From JAHDHW01 sp963793295 (GTDB lineage: Bacteria; Bacteroidota; Bacteroidia; Chitinophagales; Saprospiraceae), in NCBI GenBank assembly GCA_963793295.1, contig CAWBZX010000032.1:124001-188000 (forward strand): DNA of 64,000 nt, written 5' to 3'. The position numbers and the translations under genes were made by a program. Shown here piece by piece: positions 19,355-28,503 of the stretch; the stretch's first letter is position 1; every line of letters starts with the position of its first letter. Below the pieces are notes generated by a model. That model made no database searches. It was given only the letters and a program-made list of their open reading frames with translations, and was not told the origin of the DNA.

Positions 19355-20323
19355 TTATTTCCCCATTTCTATAAAATTTAAAGCTCTTTTTTCTGACCAA
19401 TAAAAACCTTTTTCATCAGGAGAAACAAAACCTACATGTCCTCCTCGATTCGGTACTTCCAAGTGACACAATTGATTTCTTTTTGCTTCTTCAAAAGGAT
19501 AACATTCTTTGCTTAAAAAAGAATCATCTGAGGCATTAATAATTAGAAAAGGAATGTTTATATTTCTAAGAAATGGCTTACTGCTTGCTTGCGTCCAATA
19601 ATCTAACGCATCTTTAAAACCAAATACAGGCGCGGTAAAGGCATTGTCAAAATCTTCAAATGTCCTGGAACGATAGACTTTTGTGAGGTCTATATTATTT
19701 GTCACTAAATGTTCTTTTTCTTTAATCTTGGTTTTTAGTGTTTCCATAAATTTTCTCATGTAAACGGTGTTGTTCCATCTTGACATTTCTCTACTTGCTG
19801 TTGTCAAATCACAGGGGACGGAAAATGCCACTGCTTTTTTAATTTTTTTTGAAAGAAATTCACCCTCTTCTCCGAGATATTTTAAAATGACATTTGCACC
19901 CAAACTAAAGCCAATCAAGGCAATTTCATCGTAAATTCCTTCCATTAAAATGTTCTGTAATATAAATCGTAAATCATTTGTTTCGCCGGTATGATAAGCA
20001 TAAAGTTTTCGGTTGGGAGTGCCGCTGCAGCCCCGAAAATTAATGCCAAGCCCATCCCAGCCGCTCATGTTAAAGAGTCTTATAGGTCCTTTGATATAAG
20101 GTCTATGTGCGCTTCCTTCAAGCCCGTGCAATGCAACAAGTAATCTGCTTGAGCCAACTTTTGACCAATCTAAATCAATAAAGTCACCATCAGCTAATTC
20201 TATTCTTTGCCTGTCATACTTTATCCCATTAACTTTTCTTAGCAAGGCTGGAAAAATCGTTTGCAGATGATTGTTTCGAATATAAAATGGCGGTTTGAAA
20301 CTCGAATTCGTGTATACTGGCAT
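19355..20323 (-). CDS. alpha/beta hydrolase, YheT family
   Basis: A 322-residue hydrolase. The nucleophile elbow is GFSLGAN (Ser), the acid is likely Asp in INASDDSFL, and the His lies in RGGHVGFV. The N-terminal NHLQTIFP and the LHGLEGSAHRPY stretch are marks of the YheT/ABHD1-3 group. Members act on esters or acyl groups, but no substrate is established for the bacterial ones. Preceded by 194 bases of AT-rich DNA without a recognisable promoter. Confidence 0.9.
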   Translation of the reverse strand: MPVYTNSSFKPPFYIRNNHLQTIFPALLRKVNGIKYDRQRIELADGDFIDLDWSKVGSSRLLVALHGLEGSAHRPYIKGPIRLFNMSGWDGLGINFRGCSGTPNRKLYAYHTGETNDLRFILQNILMEGIYDEIALIGFSLGANVILKYLGEEGEFLSKKIKKAVAFSVPCDLTTASREMSRWNNTVYMRKFMETLKTKIKEKEHLVTNNIDLTKVYRSRTFEDFDNAFTAPVFGFKDALDYWTQASSKPFLRNINIPFLIINASDDSFLSKECYPFEEAKRNQLCHLEVPNRGGHVGFVSPDEKGFYWSEKRALNFIEMGK

Positions 20324-20517
20324 TGGACCCTAATTTCAACAATTTATTAATTCAAATTAACTTCAATTTTTCTTTATACCGTTTTATAATACCATTTTTA
20401 AATATAAATATCAATAATCCTGAATCTTTATGAAGATATCTTATTCGAATTCTTTATAAGTTGTTGATTATTAATATTATAGCGAATATAATTCAATTTA
20501 TTATTTAAGTTTTTTTT

Positions 20518-21699
20518 TCAATATTCTTTTTTCAAAAGACTTGAGCATGGGTATTTAGTAATCCTGTCGTTTTCTTTATTCCAGCGGTTAACTTCCAAAA
20601 TTTCCAAACCTGCAAGTTCGGGCTTTTCAAAACAATGACAAAGTTCTTCACCGACCTGCAGCAACCTTTTTTTACTTTTATAGGGAGCTACTTTCAACTC
20701 GAAAAATATCCAGTCATCGAGAATTATTCGTTGGTCTTTAGTGCTTGGAGTGACATGTACAAACTTCTCTTTAACTATTGAAGGTATACATTTAGTTTGT
20801 TGTTCATGGTAATAAAATATACCTTCCGGACTTACCGCAGAATACATCTTAAAAGATAATTGTTCATCCCAGGCATCAAAAAAATTGAATAGTGGCATTA
20901 TGCCAAAAAGAATAAGAATGATTGGAAATGGTAAAAAGGCATGAAAATTTTTAAGTGTGCTTTTAAATAGTGAGTCTTCATTTTTATAAAAAAGTAGATA
21001 AACAAGTAATATCATACAAATATTCCAGGGCCAAACCGCCTGATTCCAGTTATGCCCAATTGGACTTAGAATAATTAAAATAATCAAGTGAAGGCTAAAA
21101 GCCAGGATAACTGCCAACGGTCGGGTCTTTTTGAATAGTAATCCCAAACCAATCAGCGTCTCTATAATAGCTGCGAAGTATGCTATAAATGAATAATTGG
21201 AGACGAGATTATCCAAACCAAAGGGTTCCATTAACCAGGGAAAATTGTCTTCCACAAAATAAGTATTCAGTTTCTGAATGCCGCTCCAACAGTAAACACA
21301 AATTATAATAACTTGTAAGGTTTTGGTTGCTATTTTCGTATTAGTATTTTTTGAAATAAATAACACAGAAAGCATGATAGTCAATTCATACAACCAAACT
21401 TGTAACCGATTAATATCATTTAAAACTAGAACTATAATTGAAATAAAGAAAAGTGAAATCGTGAAGCGATTAGCTTTGCCTATGATAAAAGATATTAAAC
21501 AAAGTAAAATGATGTAAAAAAAGATGAATCCTGTTGAATCAACGAATGTGAATTGAATGCTTTCGAAGACCGGAATCTTGGGATAAAATCGTTCATTTTC
21601 AAGCCAAAGCGGCTGACAAATCAGTATTTGGAGAAAAAGACATAAACTTATTACTGCAATGAGTTTGTTGGTTAAACTCCATTGATTTTTTAAAATCAT
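20518..21699 (-). CDS. multi-pass membrane protein of unknown function (DoxX/HTTM-like)
   Basis: A 393-residue protein with about nine hydrophobic segments over the first 290 residues and a soluble C-terminal part of about 110 residues rich in charged residues and four Cys. The membrane half, with short aromatic loops such as QKLNTYF and SPIGHNWNQAVWPWN, resembles the HTTM/DoxX group, but I see no decisive motif. It starts seven bases after the end of the upstream gene (21707-23128) and is almost surely co-transcribed with it. Function unknown. Confidence 0.8.
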   Translation of the reverse strand: MILKNQWSLTNKLIAVISLCLFLQILICQPLWLENERFYPKIPVFESIQFTFVDSTGFIFFYIILLCLISFIIGKANRFTISLFFISIIVLVLNDINRLQVWLYELTIMLSVLFISKNTNTKIATKTLQVIIICVYCWSGIQKLNTYFVEDNFPWLMEPFGLDNLVSNYSFIAYFAAIIETLIGLGLLFKKTRPLAVILAFSLHLIILIILSPIGHNWNQAVWPWNICMILLVYLLFYKNEDSLFKSTLKNFHAFLPFPIILILFGIMPLFNFFDAWDEQLSFKMYSAVSPEGIFYYHEQQTKCIPSIVKEKFVHVTPSTKDQRIILDDWIFFELKVAPYKSKKRLLQVGEELCHCFEKPELAGLEILEVNRWNKENDRITKYPCSSLLKKEY

Positions 21700-21706
21700 C
21701 AGGAAG

Positions 21707-23128
21707 TTAAAGCTTTTGGAGAGTTATTGGGCGGATTTGTAATCCATCGTTAGCGAATTGGAATTTTCTTTGTAAGCTCTTTGAGATTAGAGTAGCTTCA
21801 TCTTTTCGGTCAAACAATAAATCAATGAAAACGATATATGCTGATTGGTCTTTGGTAAAGCAACCGGTCCACATACAATTGGCGTTAATACCTTTACCAT
21901 TCAATTTTTCCATTCTTTGCCGTGCTGTTTCAATCGAGGGATAGATTCCTTCCTGAATTAGATATTTGGTTCCCATGTAGTTAAAAAATCGTTCACAATC
22001 ATAAGCTACAAATTCGCCATCAAGAGTGGTTATCAGAATTTCAATAGTTGGGTATTCACTATTTGGGATTTCAACATTACTCCCTTTTTCGGTAAAAACA
22101 TCTTCAGGTTCATCCTCTTCATTTATGAGTATATAGGGTTGTGCTTTATTTTTTGCTGATTCTACATATGGAGTATCGATGATAAAATCTTTAGTTTCTG
22201 GTTCAGTAACCTTCGCTATTTTTGAAAGGTCTTTTTCGTATTTTTTTTCATTAACATAGGCTATTTCAGCGTCCTGTGCTTCTTTATAAAAAATACCAGA
22301 AATAATAAAAATAGAAATCACGCTAAGAATAATTTGGTTCCAATAAACCTGTTGATACCTTGACAATGAATCTTTCGATCTTTGATTGCCAATTTTTGAA
22401 AATGTGTTATTCCACCATAGTTTTAGACGCTCCCATCTGCTTCGTTGCGGAGCAAGATCACGACCTGAAAAATGCATATTGCTCCTTTTTTTACCAAATA
22501 CTTCTTGCCGGGATGGGGTTATCAGCATATGTGTTTCAAGATGATTATCTATGACCACTAAGCCAAAACCATTGATTACACATTGATCTTTTAATTCCTT
22601 AAAATGAGGATCTGTTGCTTCATCAAAAACATCCTCTGCTATCGCAATCCATTGTTCATCAGCATGATACCTTTTAAATTGTTCAACTGCATAAATATAT
22701 CGGTACCTTTTAAGCCATTGAAATAAATATTGATACGCGAGAAATGCGATTCCAAATATCCCAATCAACAAACTGATACTTCCTAACCATCCAATATCTT
22801 TTACTGTAAAATGATCATAATAAAAGCCATAGCTAGCTCCAAAACTTGTAATTAAAAAAGATATCGCCAAACTATCCCATAACAATACTTTAGGCTGAAG
22901 TTTATAGATCACCTCATCCTTGCTATCCATTGATGTAGCTTCGAAAGTTGCTAAAAAGGTGGGCCCTTCTTCTTGTTGAAATGACAAAGAACCATCGACG
23001 ATTATACCATCGCTTGTTTCAAGGTCAAGCGTTGAGCTGGTTTTTCCAATACGAGGTCTAAACTTGTAATAAGTTTTTAAAAAGCTGAGTGCGGCTTTCT
23101 TGATAGTATTCTCTGAAAGGTGTTCCAA
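21707..23128 (-). CDS. unknown membrane protein with a nuclease-fold-like N-terminus and a SPOR-like C-terminus
   Basis: A 473-residue protein that I do not recognise as a named family. Visible parts: an N-terminal soluble domain of about 75 residues (DGIIVDGSLSFQQ...FLATFEATS) whose pattern recalls a restriction-endonuclease-like fold; two membrane segments at about 85-105 and 110-135; a charged cytoplasmic middle; a third membrane segment near 270-285; and an acidic linker with a C-terminal domain (about 350-470) of SPOR-like composition. It sits between folP (66 bases upstream) and the membrane protein that follows after seven bases. No function can be assigned. Confidence 0.8.
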   Translation of the reverse strand: MEHLSENTIKKAALSFLKTYYKFRPRIGKTSSTLDLETSDGIIVDGSLSFQQEEGPTFLATFEATSMDSKDEVIYKLQPKVLLWDSLAISFLITSFGASYGFYYDHFTVKDIGWLGSISLLIGIFGIAFLAYQYLFQWLKRYRYIYAVEQFKRYHADEQWIAIAEDVFDEATDPHFKELKDQCVINGFGLVVIDNHLETHMLITPSRQEVFGKKRSNMHFSGRDLAPQRSRWERLKLWWNNTFSKIGNQRSKDSLSRYQQVYWNQIILSVISIFIISGIFYKEAQDAEIAYVNEKKYEKDLSKIAKVTEPETKDFIIDTPYVESAKNKAQPYILINEEDEPEDVFTEKGSNVEIPNSEYPTIEILITTLDGEFVAYDCERFFNYMGTKYLIQEGIYPSIETARQRMEKLNGKGINANCMWTGCFTKDQSAYIVFIDLLFDRKDEATLISKSLQRKFQFANDGLQIRPITLQKL

Positions 23129-23194
23129 AGCGATTATATTAATTTTTTAAAACTCCTATAAAGATAAGTATTTACCCAATAAAGTGGAAGTGTT

Positions 23195-24037
23195 TCAACT
23201 TACTTCCAATTGTTGCCAAATTTTAATCGTTTGTACGGCTTCTTTTACATCATGAGCTCTTATTACTTTCGCTCCTTGTTGGAGAGCGATCATGTGTAAT
23301 GCAGTAGTTCCATTCAAAGCATTTTCAGGCTTGACTTTCAGTACTTTACAAATCATTGATTTTCTGGAAATTCCACAAAGTATCGGTAAGCCCAGAATTT
23401 TAAAAGCATCTAAGTTTTTCAATAGACTGAAGTTGTGCGTTACTGTTTTTCCAAAACCAAAACCAGGATCAATGATAATATCTTTAATATTTTTATTGCG
23501 CAAATCGTTGACTTTTCCTATCATAAAATCAACGACTTCTTCAACGACATTGTTGTAATGCGGATGCGTTTGCATGCTCTTTGGTTCTCCTTTCATATGC
23601 ATCAAAATATAAGGCACCCCTAGGTGTCCAACTGTCGAAAACAACTTATCATCGAATCGACCTGCAGAAATATCATTAACTATTGAAGCACCATTTTCTA
23701 CGGCAGCGTTTGCTACCTCAGATCGAAAAGTATCTATTGATAAAATAATATCTGGAAATTCATTATGGATTAATTTAATAGTGGGAAGAACCCTTTTTAT
23801 TTCTTCATCAGTATTTACTTTTTCGGCGCCAGGTCTCGTTGAAATACCTCCAATATCGATAATGGAAACCTTTTCTGTGACCATTTTTTCCGCTTGTTCT
23901 AATACTTTTTTATCTGAACTGAATTTTCCTCCATCGTAAAAAGAATCTGGTGTAATGTTTAGGATTCCCATAACAATTGGGGTAGATAAATCCAGTAATT
24001 TGCCTTTGCAGTTAAGCGTTGTTTGTTGATCTAGCAT
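23195..24037 (-). CDS. folP: dihydropteroate synthase
   Basis: Condenses para-aminobenzoate with dihydropterin pyrophosphate in folate synthesis; the target of sulfonamides. The 280-residue TIM-barrel protein shows MGILNITPDSFYDGG, DIGGISTRPGAE, SIDTFRSEVA, DPGFGFGKT and the closing IRAHDV. folE, another pterin-pathway gene, lies 24 kb away in the same window. A TANNTTTG box (CAAAAATA on the plus strand) is at 24084-24091, upstream of the start on the minus strand. Confidence 0.96.
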   Translation of the reverse strand: MLDQQTTLNCKGKLLDLSTPIVMGILNITPDSFYDGGKFSSDKKVLEQAEKMVTEKVSIIDIGGISTRPGAEKVNTDEEIKRVLPTIKLIHNEFPDIILSIDTFRSEVANAAVENGASIVNDISAGRFDDKLFSTVGHLGVPYILMHMKGEPKSMQTHPHYNNVVEEVVDFMIGKVNDLRNKNIKDIIIDPGFGFGKTVTHNFSLLKNLDAFKILGLPILCGISRKSMICKVLKVKPENALNGTTALHMIALQQGAKVIRAHDVKEAVQTIKIWQQLEVS

Positions 24038-24146
24038 CGTGGTTTTCTAAAAATAATTCATTTTGAATGAAATACGATTAATTCAAAAATAGAACAATTA
24101 CTATAAAAAGATGAAACAATGTATGAACTAGAAAGGTTAAATTAAA

Positions 24147-24179
24147 AAAGTCGTATCGCTAATTGAGCGATGCGACTTT
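24147..24179 (-). terminator. intrinsic terminator on the minus strand upstream of folP
   Basis: AAAGTCG-ATCGCT pairs across a five-base loop (13 pairs with one G-T wobble), and on the minus strand the stem is followed by TTTTTT. No annotated gene reads into it. Confidence 0.8.
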
Positions 24180-24260
24180 ATCATCACAGAAAACTAACTA
24201 TCACCTATAAGAAATTTAACACGTACCTGAAAAGACAGGTGTTAAAAAAGTAAACAACAT
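24147..24260 (-). ncRNA. candidate small RNA between folP and the DUF4230 gene
   Basis: The 462-base gap at 24038-24499 holds no convincing gene, but on the minus strand it has a TANNTTTG box at 24267-24274 and an intrinsic terminator ending at 24147. The predicted RNA of about 114 nt contains a first hairpin (TTTAACAC pairing with GTGTTAAA around 24217-24243) and the terminator stem. A leftward terminator placed upstream of the leftward folP gene makes sense only if something is transcribed here. Family unknown; the start is inferred from the promoter box. Confidence 0.4.
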
Positions 24261-24266
24261 AACAAA

Positions 24267-24274
24267 CAAAACTA
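24267..24274 (-). promoter_or_regulatory. -7 element (TAGTTTTG) for a short leftward transcript
   Basis: Minus-strand TAGTTTTG matches TANNTTTG. There is no exact TTTG upstream; TTTC lies at 15 and 23 bases. Support comes mainly from the terminator 90 bases downstream. Confidence 0.35.
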
Positions 24275-24499
24275 TCATTTAAACGCCTTGAAATTTCGAA
24301 ATGCTGCTTTGTTAGTGCACTCATTTGACGTGTGTTATACACTTTTAGTTATTTCATTGATTTAACAATCCTTTTGAGTTGATCAAGAAAATACCGGTTT
24401 ATTCGAAATGATCATAATTTATAATCTGTATCTTCGAGGAAACGTGTTTTATGTACCAAAATTTATAAAGTCTTTGATCAATGACCACATTAAATTTTT

Positions 24500-25753
24500 A
24501 TGAAATACAAAAAAAGTATGAAAAGTGAATCAAGTACAAGTAGAAGTATGGGGTTTGGGCAATTTTTGCTTTATGCAATAGTGATAATCATACTTGGGGT
24601 AATGGCTTACAACTTCTACAAAAATAAAGTGGCGGATTATACCTTTATTCCAAAGGAGATGCAGATCACTTATATGCCTGCTGATTATAAATTTGATATG
24701 GATGATGAGAATGTGATCGCTATATTGAATAATCCTCAAAGATACCATCGGGAGTTTGATGAATTAATTTACAAATTCAACATGTCTCTTTTATATCATA
24801 TCGCAAATAGAATGGATTTGCCAGATTCTATAAGAGTTCTGTTAGAACCGGAATATCAAAAGCATCATTCATATTTAAAGCAACTGTACTTTAATGATTA
24901 TATAACCATTAGGGATACTTCAGCCAATACTTATGAGGCCTGGTATGCAAACGAAGCTACAGGAGCAGTAGAAACCATGAATGAGGTCGCTTCTAAATAC
25001 ACTTGTTTTTTAGTAAATCATGTAATTACAACACTTTTGAAAACTGAAGGCGGTGTGATTGGTGCGAAAGGAAGAAAAATTGATACACCATGCGGGATTG
25101 CGATGACCGAAGGCCTTCAACCCTTAATTCACAGGTTGAAGGAAAGAGCTGCCATTGATGACTTTAGCCGATCCAAAGGAATGCTAGAGCAAAAAGTCGA
25201 AAGAGTGATTACAGAGCTTGCCACGATGGAGGTACGCGATAAAAAAGGTTTAAATAAACAACTTCAGACAAAGATTTGGGGTTTTGAAGTATCCTCAACA
25301 GATATTGAAGTTTCAGCAATTAGCATAATAAAAGTGGGGTTTAAAATTGATCAGTATTTTGATGTCCAGTTAAATTCGAAAAATAAAACGGTAACCGTTA
25401 CTCTACCCGAACCAAGCATTCTGTCGCATGAAGTTTATCCAAGGGTTGATAAACTAGATATTGGCTGGATGAGGGAAGTTGGAATTAGTGATTTTAATAC
25501 CAATTTTAATATTCTCCGAAGAGAATTCCGCAGGGATGCCTTGGATAGCGACATCATGGGAAAATCAAAAGGTCAGGCCAATGAAATCATGAATATGATT
25601 TTTAGCCCTATTATTAATTCGTTCAATCAAGAATACCGTCTGGTCGTCAAATTCAAAAACCTGAACTTAAAGGACGATTCAATCGAAGCAATAAAAGAAT
25701 CGCCAAATAATAATACTTTTGAAAAAACTGACGAAAATCAAGTACCCTTTTAA
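24500..25753 (+). CDS. DUF4230-like membrane-anchored protein
   Basis: A 417-residue protein with one N-terminal membrane segment (FLLYAIVIIILGVMAYNFY, about residues 21-40) and the rest soluble. The second half carries the DUF4230-type pattern VGFKIDQYFDVQL...VTVTLPEPSIL. The function of this family is unknown. The methyltransferase gene begins 14 bases downstream, so the two are probably one transcription unit. Preceded by a 462-base gap. Confidence 0.78.
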   Translation: MKYKKSMKSESSTSRSMGFGQFLLYAIVIIILGVMAYNFYKNKVADYTFIPKEMQITYMPADYKFDMDDENVIAILNNPQRYHREFDELIYKFNMSLLYHIANRMDLPDSIRVLLEPEYQKHHSYLKQLYFNDYITIRDTSANTYEAWYANEATGAVETMNEVASKYTCFLVNHVITTLLKTEGGVIGAKGRKIDTPCGIAMTEGLQPLIHRLKERAAIDDFSRSKGMLEQKVERVITELATMEVRDKKGLNKQLQTKIWGFEVSSTDIEVSAISIIKVGFKIDQYFDVQLNSKNKTVTVTLPEPSILSHEVYPRVDKLDIGWMREVGISDFNTNFNILRREFRRDALDSDIMGKSKGQANEIMNMIFSPIINSFNQEYRLVVKFKNLNLKDDSIEAIKESPNNNTFEKTDENQVPF

Positions 25754-25767
25754 ACAAATACTTTAAT

Positions 25768-26352
25768 TTGAAACTAGACGATACATACTGGAATCAAAGA
25801 TACTTGGATAATAATACACCCTGGGATGCCGGTGCTCCAACCCGACCAATCAAAGATTACATAGATTCCTTGAAAGATCAATCTTTAAAAATATTAGTTC
25901 CAGGTGCCGGAAATGGTCATGAGGTGCGATACCTTTTTGAAAAAGGCTTTAAAAATGTTTGGATATGTGATTGGGCCATTGAAGCACTTAACAGGTTTTC
26001 AGAATCATTACCCGATTTTCCAAAATCGCAGCTTTTGAATATCGATTACTTTAAAATTTCCCATCGATTTGATCTCATCATAGAACAAACTTTTTTTTGT
26101 GCACTTTCACCTGATTTGCGTGAAAGATATGTTGGAAAAACGGCAGCATTATTGCAAGATGAGGGTAGATTGGTTGGTTTATTGTTTGCTAATCTATTTC
26201 CTTTTGAGGGGCCTCCTTTTGGAGGTTCAAAAGAGGAATACCTTCAATTATTCTCCTCCCAGTTTAAGATTGAAAAATTAGAAATTTGCTACAACTCGAT
26301 TACTCCCCGCCAAAATCAAGAGTTGTTTATCAATTTTGTAAAACAAAATTAA
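25768..26352 (+). CDS. class I SAM-dependent methyltransferase, thiopurine S-methyltransferase-like
   Basis: A 194-residue protein starting at a TTG codon. The N-terminal WNQRYLDNNTPWDAG, the SAM-binding loop ILVPGAGNGHEVRYL, the acidic residue in VWICDWAIEAL and the EQTFFCAL stretch match the TPMT family, which methylates small thiol, halide, tellurite or similar acceptors. The natural substrate here is unknown. It starts 14 bases after the DUF4230 gene. No ATG in frame fits better, and the chosen start places the family N-terminus correctly. Confidence 0.87.
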   Translation: MKLDDTYWNQRYLDNNTPWDAGAPTRPIKDYIDSLKDQSLKILVPGAGNGHEVRYLFEKGFKNVWICDWAIEALNRFSESLPDFPKSQLLNIDYFKISHRFDLIIEQTFFCALSPDLRERYVGKTAALLQDEGRLVGLLFANLFPFEGPPFGGSKEEYLQLFSSQFKIEKLEICYNSITPRQNQELFINFVKQN

Positions 26353-26406
26353 TTTAGAAGACTTCCCCCCGCTAATATTTTATCATCCCATTTCGACCCA
26401 GAACAT

Positions 26407-28344
26407 ATGAAAACAATGATGATTGCTATCTTTGTGCTTTTTTGTTTTTTATTAAATGCACAACCAAGAGATGGCTATACCGACACAAAAAATGCTTCAA
26501 AATCATTGCAAATCGCACAGCAATATGTCAATAATGACGAGTTTGAAAAAGCCTATCATCAGCTTAAACATACCGTGAAGATCAAAGAAAATTTTGCTAT
26601 AGCTTATAGGGAATTAGGCAAGGTATGTCTTGAACTAAAAAAATACGATGAATCATACCAAGCTTTGGAAAAGTCATTTGAGCTGGATGATAAACTTTCA
26701 AGAGCAGCTTTTTTTGAATGCGGCGAAGCCTATTTTTATCTTGCTAATATAGAAAAAGCCAATTACTATTATTCCCTATATAAAGATCTAAAGGGAACAG
26801 ATTATGCAAATAAAGAAAAAGAATCTGGACTCGAACTCACCTTTGACAAGTTGCTGGAAGAACGCAATCGAAATTGTGAATATATTGCAAACTTAGATCT
26901 CACATATACTGACATAAAACCAATAAATTTGGGTGAATCAATTAATTCTGATCATGATGAATACCTGCCAACGACAACTAGTGATGGTGAACAAATTGTA
27001 TTCACTCGCCAAAAAAGCAAGGACGATGAAGATGTAATGATTAGTTATTTTGTGAAGGGGAATTGGTCAAAAAGTAGATCATTTGGGAAGGAAATAAATA
27101 CGGGAAATAATGAAGGAATGGCCAAATTTGAAACTCATGGGAAGGCTTTTTATTTTGCAGGTTGCATGCGGAATGATACTGAGGGAGGCTGTGATATTTA
27201 TAGAGCAGAATTAAATGATGGTGAAGTATCGAAAGTCAGTCGGGTCGAAGGAAAACTAAACTCTAAGTACTGGGATTCCCAGCCTTCAATAACCTGCGAT
27301 GGTCAATTTATGTACTTTAGTAGTTCTAGAATTGAAGGAAAAGGAGGTGCTGATATTTGGATAAGCAAATTGCAACCAAATGACGAATGGGGTATTCCTC
27401 AAAACTTGGGTAGCAACATAAATACGGAAGGTGATGAAGAAGCTCCTTTTATTTCCAGCGATGGAACAACCTTGTATTTCACAAGCAATGGCCATGATGG
27501 GCAGGGTGAAGGAGATATTTTTATTTCACGCAAAATCAATGGAAAATGGACCACCCCAATCAATTTAGATTATCCTATTAACTCACCCGCAAAAGAATTG
27601 GGTTTTTATGTTCAAGGTGACGGAAAGACAGCCTTTTTTGCTTCAGCAAAAATAGGTGGTAAAGGTGGATTGGATATTTATTCAATAGAACTTCCAGAAC
27701 AATTTAGGCCTAATCCAATGGTTCATCTTGAAGGTATCGTAAAAGATAGTAGAACCAATGAACCCATTTCTGCAAGTGTAATCATAGGTAGAGATTCAGA
27801 GAAATGGACCATGAAGTCAGATGAGAATGGTTGGTTCTTTATTTGTTTACCAGGAAATAAAGGTTATTCTTTTCAAGTGAATAAAGAAGGATATGAATAT
27901 TATATTGAAGCGTCATTTTTGGAAGCACAGGAAAATGTAAAACCTGTCCAACAAGAAATCTTTCTAATCCCAATTCTGCCGCCTCAACCGGAATTAGTCT
28001 CAAAAGGGACACCGATTTCTGAAAAAAGAATTCAATTATTTTTTGACTTTGATTCTTATTCCATAAATAAAAACGCAATGACAGAATTGAAAAAGCTTGC
28101 TGATTTTTTACACAAAGAAGAAGACTGGAAGGTAGAAGTTGTCGGTTACGCGGATAGTAAAGGTGATGTCGAATACAACAAAATCCTTTCTAAAAAAAGA
28201 GCAGATGCTATCGTAGATTATTTGAAAAAAGACGGAATTAAAATTGAAAAAGTGGTCCGTAATGAAGGAAAAGGATCTGTTGAGGCAACTGATAAAGAGG
28301 ATAATGAATACAGGCGGGTTGATGTTGTTCTTAAAAAATTCTAA
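26407..28344 (+). CDS. PorE-like OmpA-family protein (TPR, PD40, CarboxypepD_reg, OmpA)
   Basis: A 645-residue protein with a signal peptide ending in LLNAQ. In order: TPR-type helical repeats (about 20-140), several WD40-like PD40 propeller repeats with TTSDGEQIVFTR, SCDGQFMYFSS-like and SSDGTTLYFTS strands (about 170-430), a carboxypeptidase-regulatory-like domain (HLEGIVKDSRTNEPI), and a C-terminal OmpA domain (FFDFDSYSIN, VVGYADSKGD). This architecture is that of PorE, a type IX secretion component that binds peptidoglycan and the outer membrane. Many paralogues share it, so a T9SS role is likely but not proven. A strong terminator follows. Confidence 0.85.
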   Translation: MKTMMIAIFVLFCFLLNAQPRDGYTDTKNASKSLQIAQQYVNNDEFEKAYHQLKHTVKIKENFAIAYRELGKVCLELKKYDESYQALEKSFELDDKLSRAAFFECGEAYFYLANIEKANYYYSLYKDLKGTDYANKEKESGLELTFDKLLEERNRNCEYIANLDLTYTDIKPINLGESINSDHDEYLPTTTSDGEQIVFTRQKSKDDEDVMISYFVKGNWSKSRSFGKEINTGNNEGMAKFETHGKAFYFAGCMRNDTEGGCDIYRAELNDGEVSKVSRVEGKLNSKYWDSQPSITCDGQFMYFSSSRIEGKGGADIWISKLQPNDEWGIPQNLGSNINTEGDEEAPFISSDGTTLYFTSNGHDGQGEGDIFISRKINGKWTTPINLDYPINSPAKELGFYVQGDGKTAFFASAKIGGKGGLDIYSIELPEQFRPNPMVHLEGIVKDSRTNEPISASVIIGRDSEKWTMKSDENGWFFICLPGNKGYSFQVNKEGYEYYIEASFLEAQENVKPVQQEIFLIPILPPQPELVSKGTPISEKRIQLFFDFDSYSINKNAMTELKKLADFLHKEEDWKVEVVGYADSKGDVEYNKILSKKRADAIVDYLKKDGIKIEKVVRNEGKGSVEATDKEDNEYRRVDVVLKKF

Positions 28345-28360
28345 TCATTTTGTATTGTGT

Positions 28361-28406
28361 AAAAGTTAAAAACCAGAAGAATATATTATTCCGGTTTTTA
28401 ACTTTT
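28361..28406 (+). terminator. intrinsic terminator after the PorE-like gene
   Basis: AAAAGTTAAAAACC (28361-28374) pairs exactly with GGTTTTTAACTTTT (28393-28406), a 14-base stem with additional inner pairs, A/T-rich on both sides. It may act in both directions. Confidence 0.85.
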
Positions 28407-28503
28407 ATTATTAAATTTTGACTAAACGTATTTAAAAAGAAACGAATCTTTTATATTTACGTTTCCAAAATCTTAAAAATATTACCTCTAAACGGAAAAT
28501 GAA

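Noticed and set aside
24216..24278. A 20-codon minus-strand frame with a signal-like, lipobox-like sequence ending in SGTC
   Set aside because: Its start lies upstream of the TAGTTTTG box that best explains the nearby transcript, and it is very short and hydrophobic as AT-rich DNA often is. A small RNA fits the terminator better.
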